From the NCBI GenBank assembly GCA_964580215.1, contig CAZOJT010000013.1, positions 4,521 through 68,520 on the forward strand: a stretch of 64,000 bases of DNA. The letters run 5' to 3'. Position numbers and translations under genes: made by a program. Positions within the stretch are counted from its first letter, which is position 1. Every line of letters begins with the position of its first letter. The DNA is from SM23-73-3 sp964580215. GTDB lineage: Bacteria > Zixibacteria > MSB-5A5 > SM1-73. A model generated the notes under the pieces. The model was not told the origin of the DNA, did no database searches, and was given only the letters and a program-made list of their open reading frames with translations. Below are positions 34,874 to 43,172 of the stretch, piece after piece.

Positions 34874-36022
34874 ATGAAATGGAAAGTTACTTTATCTGAT
34901 CTGAATTTCGACCAGCGTGAGCGAAAGATGGTTGATAGGGTGATAAGAAGCAAGTGGCTCACCATGGGCGAAACTGTCGAAAGGCTGGAGAAAGAGTTCG
35001 CCGAATTTATAGGGACCAAACATGCCATCGCAGTCTCCAGTGGCACGGCGGCTTTGCATCTGGCTATGAGAGTTCTAAACATCAAATCAAATGACGAGGT
35101 CATCGTTCCATCATTAAGTTTTGTTGCCTCCTCCAATGCCATCCTGTATGTGGGAGCAAAGCCTGTGTTCGTGGATATAAGCTCACGAAATGATTTCAAC
35201 CTATCCTGTGAAGATTTAGAGAGGAAGATCACTCCCAAAACCCGGGCGATAGTGGTGGTTCACTACGGCGGGTATCTGGCGGACATGGACGAAATTGAAA
35301 GAATCGCCAGAAAACACCGGCTTTTCATCATCGAAGATTCAGCCCATGCCATAGGAGCAGACCTAAATTCAAAGATGGCTGGCACACTTGGGGACGTGGG
35401 TTGTTTCTCTTTTTTCTCCAACAAGAATCTGGCAACCGGTGAGGGAGGAATGATCGTAACCGACAACGATCGGCTTGCAAAAAGACTCAAACTTCTCAGG
35501 TCTCATGGAATGACCAGCATGACCCTGAACAGACACAAAGGTCATGCTTATTCATACGACGTGGTGGAGCTGGGATATAATTATCGAATGACCGAGATAT
35601 CTGCCGCACTTGGTATATTGCAGTTAAAGAAATTATCTCAGGCTAATAAAAAAAGAAAGATCTTAACAAATATTTATGTGTCGAATTTAGAAAAGGCCGA
35701 AGGTCTTTCCATCCCGTTCAAGGATTATCCACGCAACTCCTCCTATCATCTTTTTCCCATCCTTCTGAACAAAAAGACAAACAGGAAAAAATTTATGGAG
35801 CTTTTGAAAAAAGAAGGAATCCAGTCCAGCATACATTACCCGCCCATTCATAAGTTTTCCTTCTATCGAAGAAATCTAAAGGGAAATCAGACAAAGCTCC
35901 CCTTAACAGAATATGTGGGGGCACATGAGTTAACCCTTCCCCTACATCCTCTGCTTGAAAAGGAAAACGTTGTTTTTGTCTGTGAGAAAATAAAAAAGAT
36001 TCTCCCCAAAACTTTAAGATGA
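34874..36022 (+). CDS. DegT/DnrJ/EryC1/StrS-family sugar aminotransferase
   Basis: A 382-residue PLP enzyme that aminates a keto-sugar nucleotide. Family motifs: AVSSGTAALHLAMRVL, EVIVPSLSFVASSNAI, the Asp-containing LFIIEDSAHAIGA, and the PLP lysine in FSFFSNKNLATGEGGMI. GYNYRMTEISAALGILQL follows. Its likely substrate is the 4-keto sugar from the LegB-like enzyme. Its last bases overlap the next gene by ATGA. Confidence 0.9.
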   Translation: MKWKVTLSDLNFDQRERKMVDRVIRSKWLTMGETVERLEKEFAEFIGTKHAIAVSSGTAALHLAMRVLNIKSNDEVIVPSLSFVASSNAILYVGAKPVFVDISSRNDFNLSCEDLERKITPKTRAIVVVHYGGYLADMDEIERIARKHRLFIIEDSAHAIGADLNSKMAGTLGDVGCFSFFSNKNLATGEGGMIVTDNDRLAKRLKLLRSHGMTSMTLNRHKGHAYSYDVVELGYNYRMTEISAALGILQLKKLSQANKKRKILTNIYVSNLEKAEGLSIPFKDYPRNSSYHLFPILLNKKTNRKKFMELLKKEGIQSSIHYPPIHKFSFYRRNLKGNQTKLPLTEYVGAHELTLPLHPLLEKENVVFVCEKIKKILPKTLR

Positions 36023-37035
36023 ATTTGATCGTCTTAGAAGAGCCAAATGACAAGTGGGATGAGTTTGTTTGCTTACATTCGAACCTGATCTTCCATACCT
36101 CCTTATGGTGGAAAGTCTTGAAAGAAAGCTATGGATGCGGTATGCAATATTTGGTATTCGAAGATGGAGGAAAATGGCTTTCTGCTCTGCCTGGAATGAT
36201 GGTGGGCAACCGATTCTTTAAGGTGTTCTATTCTCTAATCCCATACGGGGGGTTTATCGGAGATCGAGAGCACATCCCTGAATTCTTAAGCTTTTTGAAC
36301 AGTTGGGCGAGGAAGGAGAAAATTCAACGCATTCAGATCGTGGATGTAGACATTAAGAAAAAGCAAGATCTGCCCGATTTTAACTGTGTGGAGTCATATC
36401 GGCATCTGTTGGAGTTGAGAGACAAAACCACAGATCAGATCTGGAAAAATTATAAAGATAGTCTGAAAAGGAACATAAAGACCGCTTTGAAATCGGATCT
36501 TTATTTTGAAAAGATAAAATCGCGGGAAGAGGTGGATCTATTTTATCGTCTCTATCTGGATTCGATGAGAAGGAACAAAGCTTTGGTTAAATATCCGATC
36601 CAGCTTTTCTTAAAGATTTATGATCTTTTGGTTCCCAAATTTTCCGATATGTTTTTTATGAAATACCGCAACCAGCCAGTAGCAGGGATGGTGGTAATTT
36701 ATTCTGACGCCGCCGCTCATTATTTCCATGGCGGATCGGCTACCGAATACCTACATTTAAGACCCAACGATCTTTTATTTCATCATGCCATCCAGATCGC
36801 CAAAGAGAAAGGAAAATCATATTTCGATTTCTTTGGTTCAGACAAGAAACTTTTATCTCTGATTCAGTTTAAGGATAAGTGGGGAACAAAAAGAGAGGAG
36901 CTTTTGAACTTTCATAAGGATATAGGTGTAGTTCGACCTCTTCTCTTCAAAATCGTTTTAAGATTGGCGCAAACTTCCGTTGGATCTGCGGTTCATAGAG
37001 GACTGAAATCGCTGCATAAGGGGAGCAGAGCATGA
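36019..37035 (+). CDS. FemAB-like acyl/aminoacyl transferase (GNAT fold)
   Basis: A 338-residue protein with FemAB-type architecture: an N-terminal half with PYGGFIGDREHIPEFLSFL, and a C-terminal acetyltransferase-like half with LFYRLYLDSMRRNKALVKYP and MFFMKYRNQPVAGMVVIY, ending FDFFGSDKKLLSLIQFKDKWG. Relatives occur in polysaccharide and exosortase clusters (FemAB-related, PEP-CTERM associated) as well as in peptidoglycan bridge synthesis. Here the glycan context favours acylation of a sugar. It overlaps both neighbours by ATGA, indicating translational coupling. Confidence 0.75.
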   Translation: MNLIVLEEPNDKWDEFVCLHSNLIFHTSLWWKVLKESYGCGMQYLVFEDGGKWLSALPGMMVGNRFFKVFYSLIPYGGFIGDREHIPEFLSFLNSWARKEKIQRIQIVDVDIKKKQDLPDFNCVESYRHLLELRDKTTDQIWKNYKDSLKRNIKTALKSDLYFEKIKSREEVDLFYRLYLDSMRRNKALVKYPIQLFLKIYDLLVPKFSDMFFMKYRNQPVAGMVVIYSDAAAHYFHGGSATEYLHLRPNDLLFHHAIQIAKEKGKSYFDFFGSDKKLLSLIQFKDKWGTKREELLNFHKDIGVVRPLLFKIVLRLAQTSVGSAVHRGLKSLHKGSRA

Positions 37036-38066
37036 AGACCAGTTTTCGGAAACGAATCTTTTCAGCCGATGCTCAGAGTGATGAACCTTCGCTTTCCGAA
37101 AAAAGCGAGATTGGTCGCATCTCGGAGCGGAAAGGAAAACCTGCTTTTCTGAAAAAGATTGTTGCCTTTTTAGTAATTCTCACCTGCTTCTTTTTTCTGG
37201 GGAAAACCCTTTATCACAACCTGGGACAGATAAGGGCTTATCAGTGGGACTTAAAACCATCCTTTCTTATCCTTTCATTTCTTTTCCTGGTGATCAATTT
37301 AGCCATCTCCGCTTTTGCCTGGAAAAAGATCCTCTATTTGTTTGAAGTCCGGTTACCTTTTAATCAGAGCTTCAAGATAATGTTCGTCTCCGGGTTAGGA
37401 AAATATCTTCCTGGAAAAGTCTGGCAATACCTCAGCCAGATATATTTATCCGGGAAGGTAAAAATCTCTAAAAGCGTTACCCTCTTCAGCATGTTTTTGC
37501 TGTTTGGGGGTTATACTTTAGCCGGGATGCTGGTCTTTATTTTCTCACTTTTCCTGTGGGATATGTTTTCGCCGGTCCTGCTCTCTTTCCTTCTTTTAAT
37601 ATTTTTCTTCATCTTTATGATCATTTTCTCTCCCCGAATCTTAAACCGCATATTGAAAGTTTTGACCCTTATCTCTGAAAAATTCAAGAAAGGACTAATT
37701 CCGGAAGAGTTGACCACCCGTGGTGGAATAAGTCAGATAGGTCAGATCATCTTGATTTTGATGGCGGACTGGATAATCTTTGGAGTAGCGGTTTATTTTT
37801 TGATCAATTCTTTTTATCATATCGACCTTTCTCAGACAGTGATATTATGTGGCATTTTCGCCATCTCGGTGATATCGGGAATTTTAAGTTTTTTCGTTCC
37901 AGCGGGATTGGGAGTCAGAGAAGGAATTTTAAGTTATCTGTTAAGCTTGTTTATACCTATCTCCGCCGCCATCTTGATTTCTCTGGTTATGAGAGTGTGG
38001 ATGATTTTGGGAGAGTTGGCTTGTTTTTTTGTTGCCTTGAAGATCAAAAAGCCAGAATTGTGGTAA
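37032..38066 (+). CDS. Flippase-like membrane protein, LPG synthase TM / UPF0104 family
   Basis: A 344-residue membrane protein with about eight segments. A cytosolic N-terminal stretch of about 40 residues is unusual and charged. Family motifs include GLGKYLPGKVWQYLSQIYL and SFFVPAGLGVREGILSYLLS (each 20 residues or fewer). This family contains the membrane domain of MprF and many glycan-cluster proteins of unsettled function; lipid-linked sugar transport is a guess. It begins inside the preceding gene (ATGA overlap). Confidence 0.8.
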   Translation: MKTSFRKRIFSADAQSDEPSLSEKSEIGRISERKGKPAFLKKIVAFLVILTCFFFLGKTLYHNLGQIRAYQWDLKPSFLILSFLFLVINLAISAFAWKKILYLFEVRLPFNQSFKIMFVSGLGKYLPGKVWQYLSQIYLSGKVKISKSVTLFSMFLLFGGYTLAGMLVFIFSLFLWDMFSPVLLSFLLLIFFFIFMIIFSPRILNRILKVLTLISEKFKKGLIPEELTTRGGISQIGQIILILMADWIIFGVAVYFLINSFYHIDLSQTVILCGIFAISVISGILSFFVPAGLGVREGILSYLLSLFIPISAAILISLVMRVWMILGELACFFVALKIKKPELW

Positions 38067-38143
38067 AGCATATTCAGACAAAATCTACACCGCGTAGCGG
38101 AGCCTTCATGGCTCCGCATCCAGCTTTTTAAAATGGTGAAAAA

Positions 38144-38884
38144 ATGAAGACTCAACAGTTACAGCATTTCCAGACCGACGGTGAAACCTGGCAAAAACGA
38201 GCAGCGAAAGGGAAACTTCCTGCGGTTATTGACCCCGGCGATCTGAAGGGAAGAAAAAATCTTTATATTGACACCCTACAAAAGATGGCAGTCCAGAAAG
38301 CACTGGGAAAAGAAAAAAGAAAGTTCATCCTTGATTTTGGCTGTGGAAGCGGAAGATTTTCAGACCTTTTAGCTGAAAGGTGTGAATTTCTGATGGGGAT
38401 GGAAATAACCCACCAGATGCTTCTTCTGGCAAAAGATGAAAGCCAATGTTCCAACACCGGTTTTGCCCTTTTTGATGGAATGAACTTTCCCCTAAAAGAG
38501 GGGAAGGTGGATACGGTGATCTCTGTGAACGTGCTCCAATACATCACCAAGGATTCCGAGTTGAATAAAGTGCTCTCCCAGGTGCAGAAAAGTCTAAAGC
38601 CCGGAGGCAAATTTATTGACATAGAGCAGGTAACCAGAAACAAAAAAAGATGGCAGAGGGACTTGAAAACGTATTTACGCTTCTTTGAACAGAATGATCT
38701 CAGAAAAGTTGCCGATTATCCTATAAGGAAAGGTCATTTTCTGTTCCTTTACCCGATCTACTTCGGTTTAATCCCGAAGAAGTGGTTTAAAACAATGGCA
38801 AGACTTGAGATGTTTTTAAGAAAAATCTTGTGGCAGTCGTTCTGGGATTATCAGGATCATTTCTTTGAGATGGAAAAAATATGA
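38144..38884 (+). CDS. Class I SAM-dependent methyltransferase
   Basis: A 246-residue methyltransferase. SAM loop ILDFGCGSGRFSDLLAER, then GMEITHQMLLLAKDE, and VDTVISVNVLQYI with VQKSLKPGGKFIDIEQ. It closes the glycan gene run and probably modifies a sugar or lipid. The 77-base gap before it holds a palindrome, CGGAGCCttcatGGCTCCG, at about 38098-38117. Confidence 0.8.
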   Translation: MKTQQLQHFQTDGETWQKRAAKGKLPAVIDPGDLKGRKNLYIDTLQKMAVQKALGKEKRKFILDFGCGSGRFSDLLAERCEFLMGMEITHQMLLLAKDESQCSNTGFALFDGMNFPLKEGKVDTVISVNVLQYITKDSELNKVLSQVQKSLKPGGKFIDIEQVTRNKKRWQRDLKTYLRFFEQNDLRKVADYPIRKGHFLFLYPIYFGLIPKKWFKTMARLEMFLRKILWQSFWDYQDHFFEMEKI

Positions 38885-39267
38885 TTTGCCCAGAATTAGT
38901 AAACTCGTTTAACGTTGGCGAAGCTTGTATCGAAGCTCGAAAATCGAGGCTGGAGAAATGCGGATTAAAGAAGGATTTTTTCAAACATCGAGCTTCAATT
39001 GACCACAGGGTGAACGAGAACTCCAATTGTGTCATTCTGAACGGAGCCCTTCGGCACTTGTCACCCTGAGCGAAGCCTTGCCTAAGGCGGGCGAAGCGAA
39101 GGGTCTGGATTGCCTCAGGGTAAACTCCGCGGAGTGAAGAATCTTAGTTTTATGCGGGTTGGGAAGCGAGATTCTTCCCCACATGGGTCAGAATGACAAT
39201 TCTCAGTCATCCTGCCCAGATTCGATACCAACCTCGAAAACGATAACCGAGAAACAAAGCAATTTCG
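38885..39267. repeat. Gene-free region with CACCCTGA-type repeats
   Basis: No credible gene. CGAAGCTTG/CGAAGCTCG repeats near 38920-38940, then TCACCCTGAGCGAAG at about 39060, interrupted by CTTGCCTAAGGCGGGCGAAG before AGCGAAGGGTCT. The undisturbed form of this repeat (CACCCTGAACGAAGTGAAGG) is at 1088. Confidence 0.5.
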
Positions 39268-40041
39268 ATGAGCACAATAATTCTGATTTTGACAATATTG
39301 ATAGGCTTAGCCCTGGGTAGTTTTTTAAACGTTTGCATCTACAGGATTCCCCAGAAAAAATCCATACTTTTCCCCGGCTCGTTCTGTCCCAGGTGTAGAG
39401 CAAAGATTCGCTCCTACGACAACATCCCCCTTTTAAGCTACATCATCTTAAAGGGAAGATGCAGAAATTGCAAAGAGAAAATCTCTTTGCAATATCCCCT
39501 GGTGGAGTTTGTCACCTCCGCTTTGCTGGTTTTAGCCTATCTGCGCTTTGGGTTGACCTGGGATTTTGTGGCGAGAAGCATATTGATTCTCTTTATGATT
39601 TTGACCTTCTTTATCGACTTGAAGCACAGGATTATCCCGGATGTGCTCACCTTCCCCGGTATCATCCTCGGCTTCCTTTTATCCTTTGTGGTCAAATCCC
39701 CGTCTATTTTGAATTCGCTTCTGGGGATTCTGGTGGGCGGTGGAATGTTTTATCTGGCTGCTATTTTAGGAGAGCTCCTTTTTAAAAAAGAGAGCTTGGG
39801 GGGAGGAGATATAAAGCTGGCTATGATGCTGGGAGCATTTTTAGGATGGCAGAAGATACTTTTGGTGCTTCTGCTTTCCGCTTTCTTAGGCAGTCTAATC
39901 GGTGGCGTAGCTTTATTCTTCTCAAAGGATGTAAAAGAGACCCGAACCATCCCCTTCGGTCCCTTCTTGGCTTTGGGGACAGTAATCGCCATGTTTGCAG
40001 GCGACGCTATAATTTCCGCATACTTAAAAACTTTCTTTTAG
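39268..40041 (+). CDS. pilD: Prepilin peptidase (type IV leader peptidase, A24)
   Basis: A 257-residue inner-membrane aspartyl protease that cleaves prepilins and usually N-methylates the new end. The N-terminal domain has GSFLNVCIYRIPQK and two CxxC pairs (CPRC, CRNC) for zinc. Catalytic Asp residues are in FFIDLKHRIIPD and GGGDIKLAMMLGAFLGW. It likely processes the two pilins at 26401 and 27087, which lie 12 kb away. Confidence 0.93.
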   Translation: MSTIILILTILIGLALGSFLNVCIYRIPQKKSILFPGSFCPRCRAKIRSYDNIPLLSYIILKGRCRNCKEKISLQYPLVEFVTSALLVLAYLRFGLTWDFVARSILILFMILTFFIDLKHRIIPDVLTFPGIILGFLLSFVVKSPSILNSLLGILVGGGMFYLAAILGELLFKKESLGGGDIKLAMMLGAFLGWQKILLVLLLSAFLGSLIGGVALFFSKDVKETRTIPFGPFLALGTVIAMFAGDAIISAYLKTFF

Positions 40042-40825
40042 AATCTGAACCCCTTCTTCCACCCAAAGCAGTTTTTTTCATTTCATAGATTACCACGGAC
40101 TCTGTAGAGAGGACTCTCTGAATAGTTTTATATCCTGAGAAGACCTCACCCCCGTCTCTCCCCCTCTCCACAAAGAGACTGTGTCATAATTATGAGGAGC
40201 GGAGGTAGAGATTTTTGAAAATAAACTATACCATTCAACATGCGATATGCTGTCTTATGCTGTAAAGATAAATATGAAAGGAGCATATTATGGCATATCG
40301 ACATGGTGATAGAAATCAAATGCAACTGCTTCCACCAAACATAGAAGAATACGTAACTCCGGATGATTCTGTTCGGGCGTATAGTGCCTTTGTGGATTCG
40401 CTTTCTCTGGCTGAGTTGGGCATCCTTTGGGATGAACATAAAGTTGGCAACTCCGAATATAATCCTAAAGCCATGATCAAGCTTTTGGTATATGGCTACT
40501 CCTATGGTTTACGCAGTTCTCGGAAATTGGAAATGGCGACTTATCATAACCTCTCTTTTATCTGGTCCTATGGATCCAAATTCGGACTTATGGGTGGTCT
40601 GATTGAAGGCAATACGCTTTTTGTGGATGGGAGTAAGATAAGGGCGAATGCCTCCATTGGTAATACCTGGACACCAGATAGATGTGAACGCTATCTTAAG
40701 GAGGTGGATCAGCATATAGAATCCATTCTTTCTGAGTGCGACACTATGGATGAACAAGAACAGGATCATTCCTCTCTGGTTAAGCTTTCAGAAGAGCTGA
40801 AAGATAAAGAACGTCTTAAATCCAG

Positions 40826-40841
40826 TCCCGCCTCTGGCGGG
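40826..40841 (+). repeat. 16-bp CCCGCC/GGCGGG palindrome inserted in transposase
   Basis: TCCCGCCTCTGGCGGG lies between AAATCCAG and ATTGAAAGAACTC. Deleting exactly these 16 bases gives AAATCCAGATTGAAAGAACTC split as codons for K-S-R-L-K-E-L, which restores the reading frame. No target duplication is visible. Confidence 0.85.
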
Positions 40842-41000
40842 ATTGAAAGAACTCCAAGAACAAGAAAGGGAATCAATAAACACCACCGATCCGGATTGTG
40901 TTAAGGTCAAAGGGCGTCAAGGCATTCATGCGGGTTATAATGGGCAGATCGTGGTGGATGAAAAGCATGGGCTGATAGTGCACAGTGACGTGGTGAATGA

Positions 41001-41021
41001 CGGAGACCCGTCTGGGAAAGT
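41001..41021 (+). repeat. 21-bp palindrome-cored insertion with AATGA target duplication
   Basis: CGGAGACCCGTCTGGGAAAG plus T is flanked by AATGA at 40996-41000 and 41022-41026. Removing one AATGA and the insert rejoins GTGGTGAATGATGTTCATCAG in parts as V-V-N-D-V-H-Q. The AGAC/GTCT core recurs near 1139, 3105 and 15430. Confidence 0.85.
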
Positions 41022-41172
41022 AATGATGTTCATCAGTTTGCCCATCAGACTTGTAGTGAGCGTAGCGAACCTATTGAACAGGCTAATCAAACCCTGGAAC
41101 ATAAATGTACCAGCGCCTGTGCGGATGCGGGTTATTCTGACATCCAAGAGTTAAAAAAGATCGATGACCAAC

Positions 41173-41196
41173 ATGCTCGTATGAGTGCATACGCAT
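41173..41196 (+). repeat. Family A element inside transposase
   Basis: ATGCTCGTATGAGTGCATAC plus GCAT. Before it the transposase reads KKIDDQ; after it the conserved ITVIVPSQKQAHDRP is in another frame. Confidence 0.8.
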
Positions 41197-41369
41197 CACC
41201 GTTATCGTTCCTTCGCAAAAACAAGCTCATGATAGACCAGTAAAACCAAATGACAAAGAACAATTTCTTTATGATGAACCGAATGATCGTTATATTTGTC
41301 CGCGAGGACATTCCTTGAGTTATACTTTCTTAGATAAGCACAGGAATCATAAAGTGTATCAGATTACAG

Positions 41370-41410
41370 ATGCGTATGCTCGTATGAGTGCATACGCACA
41401 TTCATACGAA
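41370..41410 (+). repeat. Family A element (long form) inside transposase
   Basis: Same long form as 21063-21103. It separates KVYQIT from KSLCLECQHFGLCTK and introduces a stop codon right after its end. Confidence 0.85.
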
Positions 41411-41518
41411 TAAATCTTTGTGTTTGGAGTGCCAGCATTTTGGTCTTTGCACCAAAGCTAAATATGGTGGACGAATAAGGCGTCTGATTCATGAGGACAT
41501 TAAATTAAAACTAGAGCT

Positions 41519-41624
41519 CTGTAACATAAATTTATTCGCTATTGTAGTTGCCTGATTTATCAGGCATAGTGACGACAGTGCTCAATAAATTGAGCAACTA
41601 CAATATCCTGAATTTATGTTACAG
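41519..41624. mobile_element. 106-bp MITE-like element inside transposase
   Basis: Perfect 14-bp terminal inverted repeats CTGTAACATAAATT and AATTTATGTTACAG. Flanked by ACTAGAGC at 41510-41517 and 41628-41635, a probable 8-bp target duplication. Joining the flanks gives coding text K-L-E-H-Q-Y-N-K, matching the transposase. Its interior is a family C element (41542-41603). Confidence 0.8.
41542..41603. repeat. Family C element nested in the MITE-like element
   Basis: TTGTAGTTGCCTGATTTATC ... AAATTGAGCAACTACAA arms, same family as 24067-24203 and 34762-34846. Confidence 0.75.
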
Positions 41625-41724
41625 CCCACTAGAGCATCAATATAATAAAGAGTCATCACAAGCAATTTATAAACTAAGAAAAGAAAAGGTGGAACTCGAA
41701 GAGTCATACGACTTCCTTTTGGAC

Positions 41725-41746
41725 ATGCGTATGCACTCATACGAGC
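41725..41746 (-). repeat. Family A element inside transposase
   Basis: ATGCGTATGCACTCATACGA plus GC, in reverse orientation. CAT flanks both sides (GGACAT...CATCAA). It breaks the transposase motif P-F-G-H-I-K-R-N-L-G. A 17-base insertion (41697-41713, flanked by ACT) lies just upstream; without it the text reads V-E-L-P-F-G-H. Confidence 0.8.
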
Positions 41747-42073
41747 ATCAAACGAAATTTAGGAGTGACCTCCTTTCTGCTTCGAGGATTGGAAGGAGTT
41801 AAAGCAGAAATGTCGCTATTAGCCAGTTGCTTTGATATCACTCGCCTGATCAACATTGTTGGAGTTCCATTGCTTGTGGCAAAGCTTATGAGTTAATCGT
41901 TTTTAGGATACATCTCTATGATTCTAGTGAATAAAACCATAATCTTGTAGAACAAAGTTAATATTGTTCTGTTTTTATTCCAAAACCTAAAACCTTATCT
42001 CCCTTAACCAGGTATTATGACACACCCTCAAAGTGGGGAGGGGGAATAAGAGGGTGGGGTTTCAATTTCGTGG

Positions 42074-43135
42074 TTACCTTTTCTTTTTAGTAGTTCTCTT
42101 CTTTTCTGCTGTCTTCTTTTTCGCCTTTTTAGACTTAGCAGTCACTTTTCTCTTTGCCGGCTTCTTAACTTTCTTCGGTTTAAGAACCTTTTTAGCTGGT
42201 TTTTTGGCCTTTTTCGGTGTAGCAATCTTCTTCTTTTTAAGCGGTTTCTTAGCCTTTTTCTTTAGTCCCTCCAATTCCTGTTTCATCAAGACCGCCACTT
42301 CAGCCGGGCTTTCTGCCACCTTGATTTTTGCCTTTTGGAAGGCAGCGACTTTTTCAGCCGCGGTTCCGCTTCCACCGGCGATTATGGCGCCAGCATGTCC
42401 CATTCTCTTTCCCGGAGGAGCGGTCCTTCCTGCCACAAAAGCCACCACCGGCTTGGTCATGTTTTTCTTTATGAATGCCGCCGCCTCCTCCTCATCTGTT
42501 CCACCAATCTCACCGATCAAAACCACCGCCCTGGTCTGGGGGTCTTTTTCAAACATCTCCAACACGTCCAAAAAGCCTGTCCCCACGATCTGATCTCCAC
42601 CAGTTCCCAAACAGGTGGATTGCCCCATGCCATTTTGGGTGAGATGATACACCACCTCATAGGTCAAGGTTCCACTGCGAGAGACCACTCCCACATTGCC
42701 CTTCATATGAATCTGACCCGGCATAATCCCTACCTTGGTCACGCCGGGGGTAATCAAGCCGGGAGTATTCGGTCCCACCAACCTGGTCTTTTTGCCTTTC
42801 AAGTAATTGTACACTTCGAGCATGTCCATGGCGGGAATGCCTTCGCTTATGCAGATCACCAGATCAATTCCCGCCTCTGCCGCCTCGTAGATGGCATCCA
42901 CGGCAAATTTTGAGGGGACGTAGATTACCGAGGTATTAGCTTTTGTGGCATCTCTTGCCTCTTTAACCGAGTCAAAGACTAAAACGCCTTCAACCCTTTC
43001 TCCTGCTTTCCCCGGTGTGACCCCAGCCACAACCTTTGTTCCGTAGTCCAGCATCTGTTTGGTATGAAACGCCCCATCCCGTCCGGTGATCCCCTGAACT
43101 ATCACCCTGGTATTTTTGTCAATTAGTATGCTCAT
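42074..43135 (-). CDS. sucD: Succinyl-CoA synthetase alpha subunit with lysine-rich C-terminal tail
   Basis: TCA-cycle enzyme joining succinyl-CoA cleavage to NTP formation, partner of SucC. It has 353 residues against the usual 290 or so. The core is complete: VQGITGRDGAFHTKQML, GPNTPGLITPG, GVVSRSGTLTYEVV, and the phosphohistidine in GHAGAII. After KQELEGL the protein runs into a 64-residue tail with 33 Lys and 3 Arg (units such as KKAKKPAKK and KRKVTAKSKKAKKK). That tail looks like histone H1-like or ribosomal extensions and is expected to be disordered and to bind polyanions. The gene uses AAGGAG as ribosome site. Confidence 0.95.
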   Translation of the reverse strand: MSILIDKNTRVIVQGITGRDGAFHTKQMLDYGTKVVAGVTPGKAGERVEGVLVFDSVKEARDATKANTSVIYVPSKFAVDAIYEAAEAGIDLVICISEGIPAMDMLEVYNYLKGKKTRLVGPNTPGLITPGVTKVGIMPGQIHMKGNVGVVSRSGTLTYEVVYHLTQNGMGQSTCLGTGGDQIVGTGFLDVLEMFEKDPQTRAVVLIGEIGGTDEEEAAAFIKKNMTKPVVAFVAGRTAPPGKRMGHAGAIIAGGSGTAAEKVAAFQKAKIKVAESPAEVAVLMKQELEGLKKKAKKPLKKKKIATPKKAKKPAKKVLKPKKVKKPAKRKVTAKSKKAKKKTAEKKRTTKKKR

Positions 43136-43172
43136 GGAAGTTCTCCTTTTTGTTAATTTATAGATTTTTTTC

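Larger units (their letters stand above)
40290..41896 (+). pseudogene. IS1182-family transposase, interrupted by small palindromic insertions
   Basis: Begins MAYRHGDRNQMQLLPPNIEEYV, the family start (first 20 residues quoted or fewer in use). Reading through with the frame corrected gives KSRLKELQEQERESINTTD, VKGRQGIHAGYNGQIVVDEK, EQANQTLEHKCTSACADAGY, PNDRYICPRGHSLSYTFLDK, CLECQHFGLCTKAKYGGRIR, and a C-terminal half ending near 41896 with NLGVTSFLLRGLEGVKAEM and FDITRLINIVGV. At least seven insertions break the frame: 40826-40841, 41001-41021, 41173-41196, 41370-41410, 41519-41624, 41697-41713 and 41725-41746. No functional product is expected. Confidence 0.88.
40176..42028. mobile_element. 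IS1182-family insertion sequence, decayed
   Basis: 1,853 bp. Terminal inverted repeats AGACTGTGTCATAAT (left) and AGGGTGTGTCATAAT (right, complement) match at 13 of 15 bases. CAAAG at 40171-40175 and 42029-42033 is the probable 5-bp target duplication. It holds one transposase gene broken by at least seven small insertions. Confidence 0.85.
40141..42062. repeat. Family D repeat split by the IS1182-type element
   Basis: The left half (40141-40175, CCTCACCCC...CCCCTCTCCA then CAAAG) and the right half (42029-42062, CAAAG then TGGGGAGGGGG...AGAGGGTGGGG) rejoin across the 5-base CAAAG into a palindrome with CCCTCTCCA/TGGGGAGGG arms. The insertion point is therefore the loop of the hairpin. Confidence 0.75.

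Noticed and set aside
41548..41802. 84-codon ORF as a separate gene
   Set aside because: It is a fragment of the IS1182 transposase joined through the MITE-like insertion.
42033..42593. Long plus-strand ORF rich in Phe/Leu/Ala
   Set aside because: It is the antisense of the lysine-rich sucD tail and core; poly-Phe stretches simply mirror AAG/AAA codons.
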